NCBI GenBank assembly: GCA_030606585.1
Contig: JAUWGD010000019.1
Coordinates: forward strand, 1 to 18,256
DNA length: 18,256 bases
Direction: 5' to 3'
Source: Dehalococcoidales bacterium
Lineage (GTDB): Bacteria; Chloroflexota; Dehalococcoidia; Dehalococcoidales; RBG-16-60-22
Numbering within the stretch: the first letter of the stretch is position 1; each line of letters opens with the position of its first letter. A program made the position numbers and the translations under genes. This document shows positions 1-6,780 of the stretch, piece by piece. Below the pieces are notes generated by a model. The model saw only the letters and a program-made list of their open reading frames with translations. It was not told the DNA's origin and ran no database searches.

Positions 1-20
1 CTGAGGTGGCTGAAAAATGA
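1..20 (+). CDS. 3' end of an upstream gene (partial, possibly dxr)
   Basis: Reading from base 3, the codons give E-V-A-E-K followed by TGA at 18-20. This stop overlaps the ATG of the next gene (17-19) in an ATGA junction, the usual sign of translational coupling. Only five residues are visible, so the product cannot be identified from sequence. In related genomes the gene before rseP is often dxr (DXP reductoisomerase), which would fit the MEP-pathway gene ispG just downstream; that is inference from context only. Confidence 0.4.
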
Positions 21-1075
21 TACTTACGCTGATAGCAGGGATAGTCGTTCTTTCCGTACTTATCATCGTCCACGAGCTGGGGCATTTCATTGCATCCAAG
101 GCTACGGGTTGCTGGGTGGAGGAATTCGGCATCGGCTTTCCCCCGCGATTGTACGGTAAAAAGTGGGGAGAAACGATATATTCCGTCAACTGGATACCCT
201 TCGGAGGCTTCAATAAGATATCCGGGGAAGTAGACCCCGAAGCGCCGCGGGCTCTAGCGGCGAGGAGATACGGCGTAAGGCTGCTGGTTATCAGCGGCGG
301 TATAATTATGAATCTGCTGCTGCCTTTCGTGCTCCTGGCCGTGGCGTACATGGTCCCTCACGATATGGCTTACGGACGGATTGTCGTTGAGGATATCGAA
401 GCGGGTTCGCCGGCCCATACGGCGGGTATCCTGCCGGGAGATACCCTTCTCAAGCTAAACGGCAGGACATTGAATCATAAGGGTGATTACTCGCGGTATC
501 TCATGCTTAATATGGGCAGAGAAATAACTATTTCGCTTGAACATGCCGATGCGACTACGGAGGATGTCAGGCTTACCGTTCCCTGGAGGCCCACGGAGCA
601 GCGGAGGACAATCGGTACGCTTTCCAAAAACGTGGATTTGACCGTATATTCCGAGAGCCTGCCGCCCTGGGAGGCGATACCGGTGGGGGCGCGTTCCTGC
701 ATCGAGACGCTGGTTTTATATAAAAACGGAATATACGGTATGATTATCGGCACGATTCCGTTTATACCGGCCGGGCCGGTGGGTATCGTGCAGGTTACCG
801 GAGAAGTAGCCCATACCGGCATAAGCCCGCTACTTGAACTGGCGGCGTTCATCAGCATCGCCATCGCCATTACGCAGATGATACCGTTCCCCGCCCTCGA
901 CGGCGGCAGGATTATATTTATCATTCTGGAGTGGCTGCGACGCGGCAAACGTGTCTCGGCGAGAATCGAAGGCGTCGTGCACTCTATCGGATTCATGATA
1001 TTGCTGGCATTAATGTTGCTGATTACCTACCAGGATATCGCTCGCTGGATAAGCGGGGAGAGCTTGCTGGGATGA
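17..1075 (+). CDS. rseP: RseP-type site-2 (M50) zinc metalloprotease
   Basis: This 352-residue integral membrane protease belongs to the RseP/RasP/SpoIVFB group, which cleaves substrates inside the membrane, typically anti-sigma factors or leftover signal peptides. The zinc-binding HELGH motif is at residues 19-23 in the first membrane helix. The second active-site element, F-P-A-L-D-G-G-R, is at about 291-298 with D295 as the expected third zinc ligand. Between them lie a G-G-F loop (about 63-65), a membrane helix (about 90-112) and one PDZ domain (about 115-195). RseP of E. coli is longer (about 450 residues) with two PDZ domains; a single PDZ and about 350 residues is the common form elsewhere. 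A GAGGTGG ribosome site at 3-9 supports the start. The gene overlaps its neighbours by ATGA at both ends and so lies in an operon with ispG. Its substrate cannot be told from the sequence. Confidence 0.93.
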   Translation: MILTLIAGIVVLSVLIIVHELGHFIASKATGCWVEEFGIGFPPRLYGKKWGETIYSVNWIPFGGFNKISGEVDPEAPRALAARRYGVRLLVISGGIIMNLLLPFVLLAVAYMVPHDMAYGRIVVEDIEAGSPAHTAGILPGDTLLKLNGRTLNHKGDYSRYLMLNMGREITISLEHADATTEDVRLTVPWRPTEQRRTIGTLSKNVDLTVYSESLPPWEAIPVGARSCIETLVLYKNGIYGMIIGTIPFIPAGPVGIVQVTGEVAHTGISPLLELAAFISIAIAITQMIPFPALDGGRIIFIILEWLRRGKRVSARIEGVVHSIGFMILLALMLLITYQDIARWISGESLLG

Positions 1076-2118
1076 AACAACGTCGGATTAGTAAATCCAT
1101 ACGCATCGGCGATGTCACCATCGGCGGCGGCGCGCCCGTCGTGGTGCAGTCGATGACCAAGACCGATACCCGTAATGCCCGGGCTACTATCGACCAGATT
1201 AAAGAGCTGCAAAATTGCGGCTGTGAACTGGTACGCGTGGCCGTGCCCGATACCCGGGCCGCCGGGGCTATAGTTGACATAAAGAAGGGTATTAAGATTC
1301 CGCTGGTGGCCGATATCCACTTCGACTACCGTCTGGCTCTGGCGGCTTTGGAGGCCGGCGCCGACGGACTCCGCCTTAATCCGGGCAATATCGGGGAGGC
1401 GGACAAGATTAAAAAGGTAGTCCTGGCGGCTAAGGATAGGGGAGTGCCCATCCGCATCGGGCTGAACGCCGGGAGCCTGCCGAAGACCGATAATCCTGAG
1501 TTGACTGTCGCCGAAAGAATGGTCGAAGCGGCTTTAGAGCAGGTACATCTGCTGGAGAGTCTCGATTTCGATTTAATAAAAGTCTCGCTGAAGGCTTTCG
1601 ATGTCCCCACCACCATCGAGGCATATCAGAGTATCGCGGAGAAGATACCTTACCCACTGCACATCGGCATCACCGAGGCCGGCCTCCCCCGTACGGGCGT
1701 TATCCGCAGCACGGTGGGCATCGGCACGCTGCTCTGGCTCGGAATCGGGGACACTATCCGTGTTTCCCTCACCGCCCACCCCCGAGAAGAGGTCGTCGCC
1801 GCCTACGAGATTTTAAAGAGCCTGAACCTGCGACAGCACGGGCCGGTGCTGGTAAGCTGCCCGACCTGTGGTCGCGCCGAGTCGGACGTGGTAAAATTGG
1901 CGGAAGAGGTCGAGAAAAGGCTGCAAAAAATAGATAAGCCGATTAAAGTGGCGGTGATGGGCTGTGTGGTCAACGGACCCGGCGAGGCCAAGGACGCCGA
2001 TGTCGGCATCGCCTGCGGCAAGGGCAAAGGCGTTATCTTTAAAAAAGGAAAGAAAGTAGCCACGGTTGAGGAAAAAGACTTCCTCAACGCCCTGATGAAA
2101 GAGGTGGAGGGGTTATAG
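1072..2118 (+). CDS. ispG: 4-hydroxy-3-methylbut-2-enyl-diphosphate synthase, IspG/GcpE
   Basis: IspG carries out the penultimate step of the MEP isoprenoid pathway: reductive opening of the cyclic diphosphate MEcPP to HMBPP in the cytosol, using a [4Fe-4S] cluster. The protein is 348 residues. The expected cluster ligands are all present: C263 and C266 in S-C-P-T-C-G-R, C298 in M-G-C-V-V-N-G-P-G-E, and E305. Their spacing equals that of E. coli IspG (C270, C273, C305, E312). The N-terminal TIM-barrel half carries Q-S-M-T and L-V-A-D-I-H-F-D. The open frame extends upstream to 931, but I place the start at ATG 1072, which overlaps the rseP stop as ATGA and is preceded by GGGGAG. The upstream extension would lie wholly inside rseP. 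No auxiliary domain is present. Confidence 0.97.
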   Translation: MKQRRISKSIRIGDVTIGGGAPVVVQSMTKTDTRNARATIDQIKELQNCGCELVRVAVPDTRAAGAIVDIKKGIKIPLVADIHFDYRLALAALEAGADGLRLNPGNIGEADKIKKVVLAAKDRGVPIRIGLNAGSLPKTDNPELTVAERMVEAALEQVHLLESLDFDLIKVSLKAFDVPTTIEAYQSIAEKIPYPLHIGITEAGLPRTGVIRSTVGIGTLLWLGIGDTIRVSLTAHPREEVVAAYEILKSLNLRQHGPVLVSCPTCGRAESDVVKLAEEVEKRLQKIDKPIKVAVMGCVVNGPGEAKDADVGIACGKGKGVIFKKGKKVATVEEKDFLNALMKEVEGL

Positions 2119-2120
2119 CT

Positions 2121-3149
2121 ATGGTAAAAGAAAAACAAAAGCCTCTTACCCGTGAAGATGTGCTCAGGCTGATAGAGGAAAATGGGGGCACGGCTGAGGG
2201 GCTAGACCTTTCAGGTAAGACGTTAGCAGATGGGATTGACCTTAGCAAACTTGAACTTTCGAGAATAGTATTAAAGAACGTGCAATGCTTTCCCCTTTTT
2301 TGGGTGCGATTTATGTCGGGTGTCTATTTTGAGGAAGATGTTCTAAGCGACATTAACCCTGAAGAAGTTAGTTCGTCGGGTGCTCACCTTGAAAAGGCTC
2401 GCTTATTGTATGCCCACCTTGAAGGAGTAGAATTACCTTTCTCACACTTTGAACGCAGTGATTTGAGCCGTGCTCACCTTGAGGGAGCTAATTTAGCTTT
2501 CGCCTTCCTTCAGGGAGCTTCTTTAATAGATGCACATCTTGAAGGGGCTCGTTTGACAGGTGCTTGGCTTGAAGGTGCTGCATTAGGTTTAGCCCACCTT
2601 GAGGGAGCTTCGCTAGGGAATGCTAAATATACGGCTGATACTAAATTAGAAGGTGTGGATTGGGGTAACTATATTCTCGGTGAAGAGAAAAGGGGAGCCT
2701 TTCCATTGGCTGCGGAAACCTATAGGCGTCTGAAGGTGTGGTACACTAATGCTGGATATCATGACACAGCAGCGAAATTCTACTATCGTGAAAAGGAAGC
2801 TAATAGGAAATCCCTAAAACTGTTTTCAAAATCTTGGAATCATCGTATTGCATCACAACTTAGTTATTGGGTGTTTGGACATGGTGAGGGATGGAAAAGA
2901 ATCCTTTTTTGGATAGCAGGATTAGTATTATTATTTGCGTTTATTTATTACAAAATAGGTACACTTACCCCCGGCACCTTTTTAGATAGTCTTTATTATA
3001 GTGCGGCTTCTTTTGTCGCCTTAGGCTACGGTGCTTGGGTAGAAGAATCCATCGGTTGGGCAAAGGGGATAGGAGTTGCTGAAACGTTTCTAGGATTTTT
3101 CATGATGACACTATTATTAGTGACATTTGTTAGAAAATGGACAAGATAG
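2121..3149 (+). CDS. Pentapeptide-repeat protein with C-terminal two-helix ion-channel-like domain
   Basis: The product is 342 residues in three parts. Residues 88-167 are a pentapeptide-repeat block with an exact ten-residue register: H/W/F-L-E-G-A-x-L recurs with Leu at 90, 100, 120, 130, 140, 150 and 160 (Phe at 110), expected to form a right-handed quadrilateral beta helix. Residues about 195-240 are a charged helical linker with R-R-L-K-V-W-Y and F-Y-Y-R-E-K-E-A. Residues 260-340 hold a hydrophobic helix (about 261-278), a short pore-helix-like segment ending in A-L-G-Y-G (300-304), and a second hydrophobic helix (about 319-337). G-Y-G matches the core of the K+ channel selectivity filter, so a potassium-type pore is plausible but unproven. 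The start has a strong purine-rich site (GAGGTGGAGGGG, 2101-2112) inside the ispG end, and the gap to ispG is 2 bp. Base composition is well below that of ispG and proS, suggesting acquisition. The gene is intact. Confidence 0.85.
   Translation: MVKEKQKPLTREDVLRLIEENGGTAEGLDLSGKTLADGIDLSKLELSRIVLKNVQCFPLFWVRFMSGVYFEEDVLSDINPEEVSSSGAHLEKARLLYAHLEGVELPFSHFERSDLSRAHLEGANLAFAFLQGASLIDAHLEGARLTGAWLEGAALGLAHLEGASLGNAKYTADTKLEGVDWGNYILGEEKRGAFPLAAETYRRLKVWYTNAGYHDTAAKFYYREKEANRKSLKLFSKSWNHRIASQLSYWVFGHGEGWKRILFWIAGLVLLFAFIYYKIGTLTPGTFLDSLYYSAASFVALGYGAWVEESIGWAKGIGVAETFLGFFMMTLLLVTFVRKWTR
2382..2621 (+). repeat. Eight tandem 30-bp coding units (pentapeptide-repeat block)
   Basis: Eight successive 30-nt units start at 2382, 2412, 2442, 2472, 2502, 2532, 2562 and 2592 without any indel. 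Each begins with a version of GCYCACCTTGARGGRGCT and ends with a more variable third. Each unit encodes two pentapeptides (x-H-L-E-G-A-x-L-x-x). Units 4, 6, 7 and 8 are closest to each other; unit 3 is the most diverged. The pattern suggests growth by unit duplication followed by drift. Confidence 0.9.
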
Positions 3150-3162
3150 AATAGGGGCGTCT

Positions 3163-3183
3163 AAGAGGGGCGCAGCCCCTCTT
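3163..3183 (+). terminator. Perfect 9-bp GC-rich hairpin after the pentapeptide gene
   Basis: Bases 3163-3171 (AAGAGGGGC) pair perfectly with 3175-3183 (GCCCCTCTT) around a three-base loop, 14 bp after the stop at 3149. The position suits an end-of-transcript structure, but a proper T-tract is missing (CTTCCCT follows), so intrinsic termination is only possible. It could equally be part of the repeat cluster that fills this intergenic region. Confidence 0.4.
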
Positions 3184-3191
3184 CCCTAAAC

Positions 3192-3228
3192 TCCCCCTCT
3201 CCTTTGAAACCTCGTAAGGAGAGGGGGA
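3192..3228. repeat. 13-bp perfect inverted repeat
   Basis: TCCCCCTCTCCTT (3192-3204) and AAGGAGAGGGGGA (3216-3228) are exact reverse complements around an 11-base loop. A smaller inverted repeat (TCACCC 3251-3256 with GGGTGA 3262-3267) follows at once. With the element at 3282-3311 they form a run of palindromic pieces typical of dispersed non-coding repeats rather than a gene. I see no open frame here. Confidence 0.7.
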
Positions 3229-3281
3229 TACAGGGGTTCACCCAGAAGGTTCACCCTGAAGGGGTGAGGTAGATAAAGAAA

Positions 3282-3311
3282 CGGATTGCTTCGCCTCTGG
3301 CTCGCAATGAC
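3282..3311. repeat. Dispersed repeat, short copy (CGGATTGCTTCG...CTCGCAATGAC)
   Basis: The 12-mer CGGATTGCTTCG (3282-3293) and the 11-mer CTCGCAATGAC (3301-3311) both recur exactly, in the same order and orientation, at 9276-9287 and 9317-9327 between pheS and pheT. Here they are 7 bp apart; there they are 29 bp apart. This copy lacks the left arm of the longer one, so it looks like a truncated or minimal member of the same family. Confidence 0.75.
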
Positions 3312-3352
3312 AGAGTACGATAGATAAAGAATAAAATACCAAGGAGGCTCAA

Positions 3353-4183
3353 ATGAATAGAAAGGTATTATTAACACTCGTAGCAGCCGTATTTTTGCTC
3401 TCAATCGCTCTCACGGGGTGTCAGGCGGGTGGTATAGCGCAGGAAACGTATGACCAGATTTTAGCCCAGTTTGATGAAGCCCAGGACAAGATAAACGAGG
3501 CGCGAGCAAATATCGATAATATGGAAGCGGAAAGAGATGCTTTATTTGCTGAGCTCAATGAAGCAAAGTCGAAGGCCGGCGAACTGGAGGGCCTGGTAAA
3601 AAGCCTCAGAGAGCAGTATGAGCTTGTCGGGGCAACACCCGCGGAAACCGCCGAGAAAGTCGTCAAATACTATCACGATACCCATGTCTATACTACCTAT
3701 GACCTGTTCATCTGCTCGGACATGGCCGGGGAAGTCTGGAATATGCTTAAAGCCCTGGGAATCGACGCGGTCATTGCCATAGGTGATACCGATAGCCTCG
3801 TTTCGGATATTCTCCAGTGCAACCACGCCTGGGTTCTGGCTGTGGTCGCTCCCGGTGAGTATCTGGCGCTGGAGGCTACCGGCGGCTATGTCATTACCAA
3901 GAGTGAAAACGCCTATTATTATAACGGTTGGTACTTCGATAGCCCCGCCGAATTGAAGAAGCATAACGACATGGTAAAAGAACACAATACCAGGGTTGAG
4001 ATAATAATGGATATACACAATGAAGCTGTAGCGGTTGCTGAAGAACATGACCGGACAACCAACCCCACCACGGCAGCCCAGTTGCTGGCCGTGTATGAAA
4101 AGCTGGTAGAGGTGCGTGACGAGCAGGATGCCAAGCTGCAGCAGGTAAAGGCAGAGTTGGATAGTTTAGCTGAAAGGCTATGA
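3353..4183 (+). CDS. Lipoprotein with coiled coil and transglutaminase-like (Cys-His-Glu) core
   Basis: The 276-residue product starts with a lipoprotein signal peptide: basic N-region (N-R-K), hydrophobic stretch 5-19 and lipobox L20-T-G-C23, so it should be anchored to the outer face of the membrane. Residues about 30-90 are heptad-rich, charged and coiled-coil-like. Residues about 95-200 resemble the transglutaminase-like cysteine peptidase fold: C121 opens a helix (C-S-D-M-A-G-E-V-W-N-M-L-K-A-L-G-I), H158 lies in N-H-A-W-V-L-A-V-V, and E174 in L-A-L-E-A-T. This follows the Cys helix / H-A-W-V / D-x-T order of that superfamily, with Glu for the usual Asp. A second helical stretch covers about 205-276. 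AAGGAGG at 3341-3347 gives an ideal ribosome site. The gene is nearer in composition to proS than the pentapeptide gene is, and lies 22 bp before proS. Fold assignment is from motif order; a catalytic role is inferred and the substrate is unknown. Confidence 0.8.
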   Translation: MNRKVLLTLVAAVFLLSIALTGCQAGGIAQETYDQILAQFDEAQDKINEARANIDNMEAERDALFAELNEAKSKAGELEGLVKSLREQYELVGATPAETAEKVVKYYHDTHVYTTYDLFICSDMAGEVWNMLKALGIDAVIAIGDTDSLVSDILQCNHAWVLAVVAPGEYLALEATGGYVITKSENAYYYNGWYFDSPAELKKHNDMVKEHNTRVEIIMDIHNEAVAVAEEHDRTTNPTTAAQLLAVYEKLVEVRDEQDAKLQQVKAELDSLAERL

Positions 4184-4205
4184 GAAAGCCTAAGAGGAGT
4201 TAAGA

Positions 4206-5903
4206 GTGCGTATATCAAAGCTGTTCGGTAAGACATTAAGAGAGGTTCCCGCCGACGCGGATACGGTCAGCCACCAGCTGCTGGTAAGGGCGGGAATGGT
4301 CAATCAGCTGGCTGCCGGTATCTATTCCTATCTGCCACCGGGCTGGCGGGTCCTGAGGAAAATAGAAAACATCATCCGCGAGGAGATGGATAAAGCAGGC
4401 GGACAGGAAGTCAACCTGCCGGTATTGCAGCCGCTGGAGATGTGGCAGCTGACCGGTCGCGACAAAGCTTTCGGTAAATCGCTTTTCACACTTTATGACC
4501 GCCGCGAACGCCCGCTGGTCCTGGGCCCGACCCATGAGGAGGTAATTACCCAGCTGGTGGGTCGCTACGCCCAGAGCTACCGCGATTTACCCCTGCTCCT
4601 CTACCAGATTCAGGTCAAGTTCCGCGACGAGCCGCGTCCCCGGGGCGGGCTGATACGCGTGCGCGAGTTCCACATGAAAGACCTCTACAGCTTTGATATC
4701 GATGAGGCCGGGCTGGACGAGAGCTACCGGAAGATGCTCCAGGCCTACCAGAATATCTACGACCGCTGCGGCCTGACCTCGATGCTCGTCGAAGCCGACA
4801 GCGGCGCTATCGGCGGTAAGGATTCGAACGAGTTCATGGTAATCGCCGAAAGCGGCGAGGACGAAATTATCTACTGTCCCGGCTGCAAGTATGCCGCTAA
4901 CATGGAGAAGGCCGTAAGTGTTAAAGAAAAAATTGATAACGGAGAGCCTCTGCCCGTGGAGGAAGTCGCCACGCCCGGCATGGGCACCATAGAAGAGGTT
5001 GCCGGTTTCCTCAAGGTGCCCCAAAGCCACACCCTGAAAGCGGTCTTTTATATTGCCGACGGCAAAATGGTCTTCGTAGTCATTCGCGGCGACCTCGACG
5101 TAAACGAGGTTAAACTGAACAACCAGCTGCATTGCTCCGAGCTGCGCATGGCTACCGAACCCGAGGTTATCGAGGCCGGTATCGTTGCCGGTGCCGCTTC
5201 CCCGGTTGGTATGAAGGGCTTTAAGGTTATCTCCGACGATTCCGTAAAATCGGGCACGAACTTCGTTGCCGGTGGCAACAAGCCGGATACCCACATTAAA
5301 AACGTGAACTACCCCAGAGACTTTAAGGCGGACATTGTGGCGGATATCGCTAATGCCCACGCCGGTGACAAGTGCCCCAAGTGCGGCGGTACTTTTGCTT
5401 CCACTCACGGCATTGAGGTCGGGCATATCTTCAAGCTGGGCACTTTCCTCAGTGAAAAGCTCGGGGCCTCTTTTATCGATGAAAAGGGTGAGTCTCGTCC
5501 GGCCGTCATGGGCTGCTACGGCATTGGCATCGGTCGGCTGCTGGCGGCGGCCATTGAGCAGAACCACGACGACAAGGGCATTATCTGGCCGGTACCCATC
5601 GCGCCTTATCACGTCTATCTCTGCCCGTTATACCGTGAGGGTTCCAAGGTGGCTGATGTAGCCGAAAAGCTGTATGCAGAGCTTGAGACAGCCGGGCTGG
5701 AGGTACTTTACGACGACCGTCAGGAATCGCCCGGCGTCAAGTTCAATGACGCCGATTTGCTGGGGATACCGTTCCGGGTGACCGTCAGCCCGCGCACCCT
5801 GGAAAAAGACAGCGTGGAGTTCAAGCTGCGCTCCGAGAAAGAGACGGAGCTGGTGCCGCTGGGAGAGATAGTGGGGAGACTCAGGGAGCTTATTGAGAGT
5901 TAA
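4206..5903 (+). CDS. proS: Prolyl-tRNA synthetase, bacterial type with INS editing domain
   Basis: ProRS charges tRNA-Pro with proline in the cytosol. The 565 residues match the bacterial type (about 570). Class II motif 1 lies around residues 40-62, and G-P-T-H-E-E is at 108-112. Motif 2 is at 139-155 (F-R-D-E-P-R-P-R-G-G-L-I-R-V-R-E-F), and motif 3 begins at G436 (G-C-Y-G-I-G-I-G-R). Between motifs 2 and 3 the insertion of about 170 residues (roughly 224-400) is the INS domain that hydrolyses Ala-tRNA-Pro; it is bracketed by C-P-G-C (224-227) and C-P-K-C-G-G. The anticodon-binding domain fills the C-terminus. The start is GTG at 4206, with AGAGGAG at 4193-4199 six bases upstream; no other start fits both the ribosome site and the conserved M-R-I-S-K-L-F beginning. 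Confidence 0.97.
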   Translation: MRISKLFGKTLREVPADADTVSHQLLVRAGMVNQLAAGIYSYLPPGWRVLRKIENIIREEMDKAGGQEVNLPVLQPLEMWQLTGRDKAFGKSLFTLYDRRERPLVLGPTHEEVITQLVGRYAQSYRDLPLLLYQIQVKFRDEPRPRGGLIRVREFHMKDLYSFDIDEAGLDESYRKMLQAYQNIYDRCGLTSMLVEADSGAIGGKDSNEFMVIAESGEDEIIYCPGCKYAANMEKAVSVKEKIDNGEPLPVEEVATPGMGTIEEVAGFLKVPQSHTLKAVFYIADGKMVFVVIRGDLDVNEVKLNNQLHCSELRMATEPEVIEAGIVAGAASPVGMKGFKVISDDSVKSGTNFVAGGNKPDTHIKNVNYPRDFKADIVADIANAHAGDKCPKCGGTFASTHGIEVGHIFKLGTFLSEKLGASFIDEKGESRPAVMGCYGIGIGRLLAAAIEQNHDDKGIIWPVPIAPYHVYLCPLYREGSKVADVAEKLYAELETAGLEVLYDDRQESPGVKFNDADLLGIPFRVTVSPRTLEKDSVEFKLRSEKETELVPLGEIVGRLRELIES

Positions 5904-5932
5904 TCCGCTACCTTTGAAATTCCAAAATTGAA

Positions 5933-6592
5933 ATGAAATATAAACTTCTCATAATTCTAGCCAGCCTGCTCTCTTTAGCAATACTCCTGCCTGCCTGTGG
6001 TCTGGATTCAGAGCGTGAGGAGATTATTACCTTCACTAGCCAGGCTCTTGAGATTGAGGCTAAAAGGAATGAACTAAACTCGTATATTGGTTTGAGGGCC
6101 GGAAGACAATCAGGTTTTGGCCTTCCTGCGTTAGAAGGGTTTGTAAAACAATACTTTCTTAACGGATATTCACAAGATGATGTTGAACTTGAGGGAATGA
6201 CATCTCTAAGAAAGAGGCTATTGTTTTTAGATTACTCTCAATCTATTCAAGTTATTAAGGATACTTTGAATGATATTTATTCCTCGGAAGTTGAGTTAGC
6301 TGAACTTCAACTTCAAGGTGAAGGATATTATGTCGGTGCTTTCGATTCTGGTATACCATTTTTCGGAGCAATGTTAGTATTGCCTGAAGTTAATCAACAA
6401 AATATCGAGTTTTGGCTGGAGGAATATAAGTCTTGGCAGTTCCCTGCCTCGTCATCTACATTATTGATGAATCATCCTTGGGTAGAACTTCAACTATTGC
6501 GTAGGGATGTTTATACCCGCTGGGCAGAAATTCTCCGTGAGCATGGCATTGACCCTGCACAAGAGGGATTTACTGAGTTGGTCGGTAGATAG
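5933..6592 (+). CDS. Putative lipoprotein of unknown function
   Basis: This 219-residue protein has a lipoprotein signal peptide: basic start M-K-Y-K, hydrophobic stretch 5-18, lipobox L19-P-A-C22. The mature part has no membrane segment, no cysteine pairs and no motif I recognise. It is mixed polar with a helical, glutamate-rich start (about 27-50) and a Trp-containing C-terminal third (residues about 155-205). The base composition is clearly lower in GC than proS (about 35% in the line at 6181-6240, against about 70% at 4621-4680). No Shine-Dalgarno sequence precedes the ATG; the 29 bp after the proS stop are AT-rich. The clean signal peptide and long intact frame argue for a real gene. Function unknown; probably an acquired or fast-evolving surface protein. 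Confidence 0.7.
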   Translation: MKYKLLIILASLLSLAILLPACGLDSEREEIITFTSQALEIEAKRNELNSYIGLRAGRQSGFGLPALEGFVKQYFLNGYSQDDVELEGMTSLRKRLLFLDYSQSIQVIKDTLNDIYSSEVELAELQLQGEGYYVGAFDSGIPFFGAMLVLPEVNQQNIEFWLEEYKSWQFPASSSTLLMNHPWVELQLLRRDVYTRWAEILREHGIDPAQEGFTELVGR

Positions 6593-6777
6593 AGCTTCAA
6601 TACCCTTGCCTCCCCTGTTCTACTTTTGGTAACTGGCATCGGTTTGCCCAATAAGGTGGTGGGATAGTCAGGTAGGTTAATCATGTTGGGGGGTGGGGAT
6701 ACACACTTATGGATAAGCCTTAGATGCTGCGAGGGTGGCAGGGTGGGAAAAGATAACAGCGAAGGGTGGGGTGGCTG
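6593..6777. other. Convergent intergenic region, G-rich
   Basis: This gap separates the convergent lipoprotein and pheT genes. It holds no convincing open frame. Its right half is rich in short G-runs on the + strand (around 6687-6698, 6731-6747 and 6763-6773), but the runs are uneven. Apart from the pheT-end hairpin listed separately I see nothing in it. Confidence 0.5.
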
Positions 6778-6780
6778 TTA
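6754..6780 (-). terminator. Possible intrinsic terminator overlapping the pheT stop codon
   Basis: On the minus strand TAACAGC (6780-6774), which includes the pheT TAA stop, pairs with GCTGTTA (6760-6754) across a 13-base loop. TCTTTTCCC follows directly. The stem is only 7 bp and AT-containing, so it is a weak candidate, but it is in the right place and orientation to end the pheST transcript. Confidence 0.4.

Noticed and set aside
931..1071. A 47-residue upstream extension of IspG
   Set aside because: It lies wholly within rseP, lacks similarity to IspG N-termini, and the ATGA overlap with a ribosome site supports ATG 1072.
3307..3337. Promoter-like ATGACA / TAAAAT pair before the lipoprotein gene
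   Set aside because: The spacer is 19 bp and the start point would fall inside the ribosome site at 3341-3347, so it could not give a properly translated message.
4587..5612. A long antisense open frame (341 codons) opposite proS
   Set aside because: It is a shadow of GC-rich codon use in proS; it has no promoter, ribosome site or recognisable domain, while proS is fully conserved.
6686..6775. G-rich tract as a G-quadruplex
   Set aside because: The runs do not form four G-triplets with loops of seven bases or fewer; the only four-run reading needs a pair of Gs or a 16-base loop.
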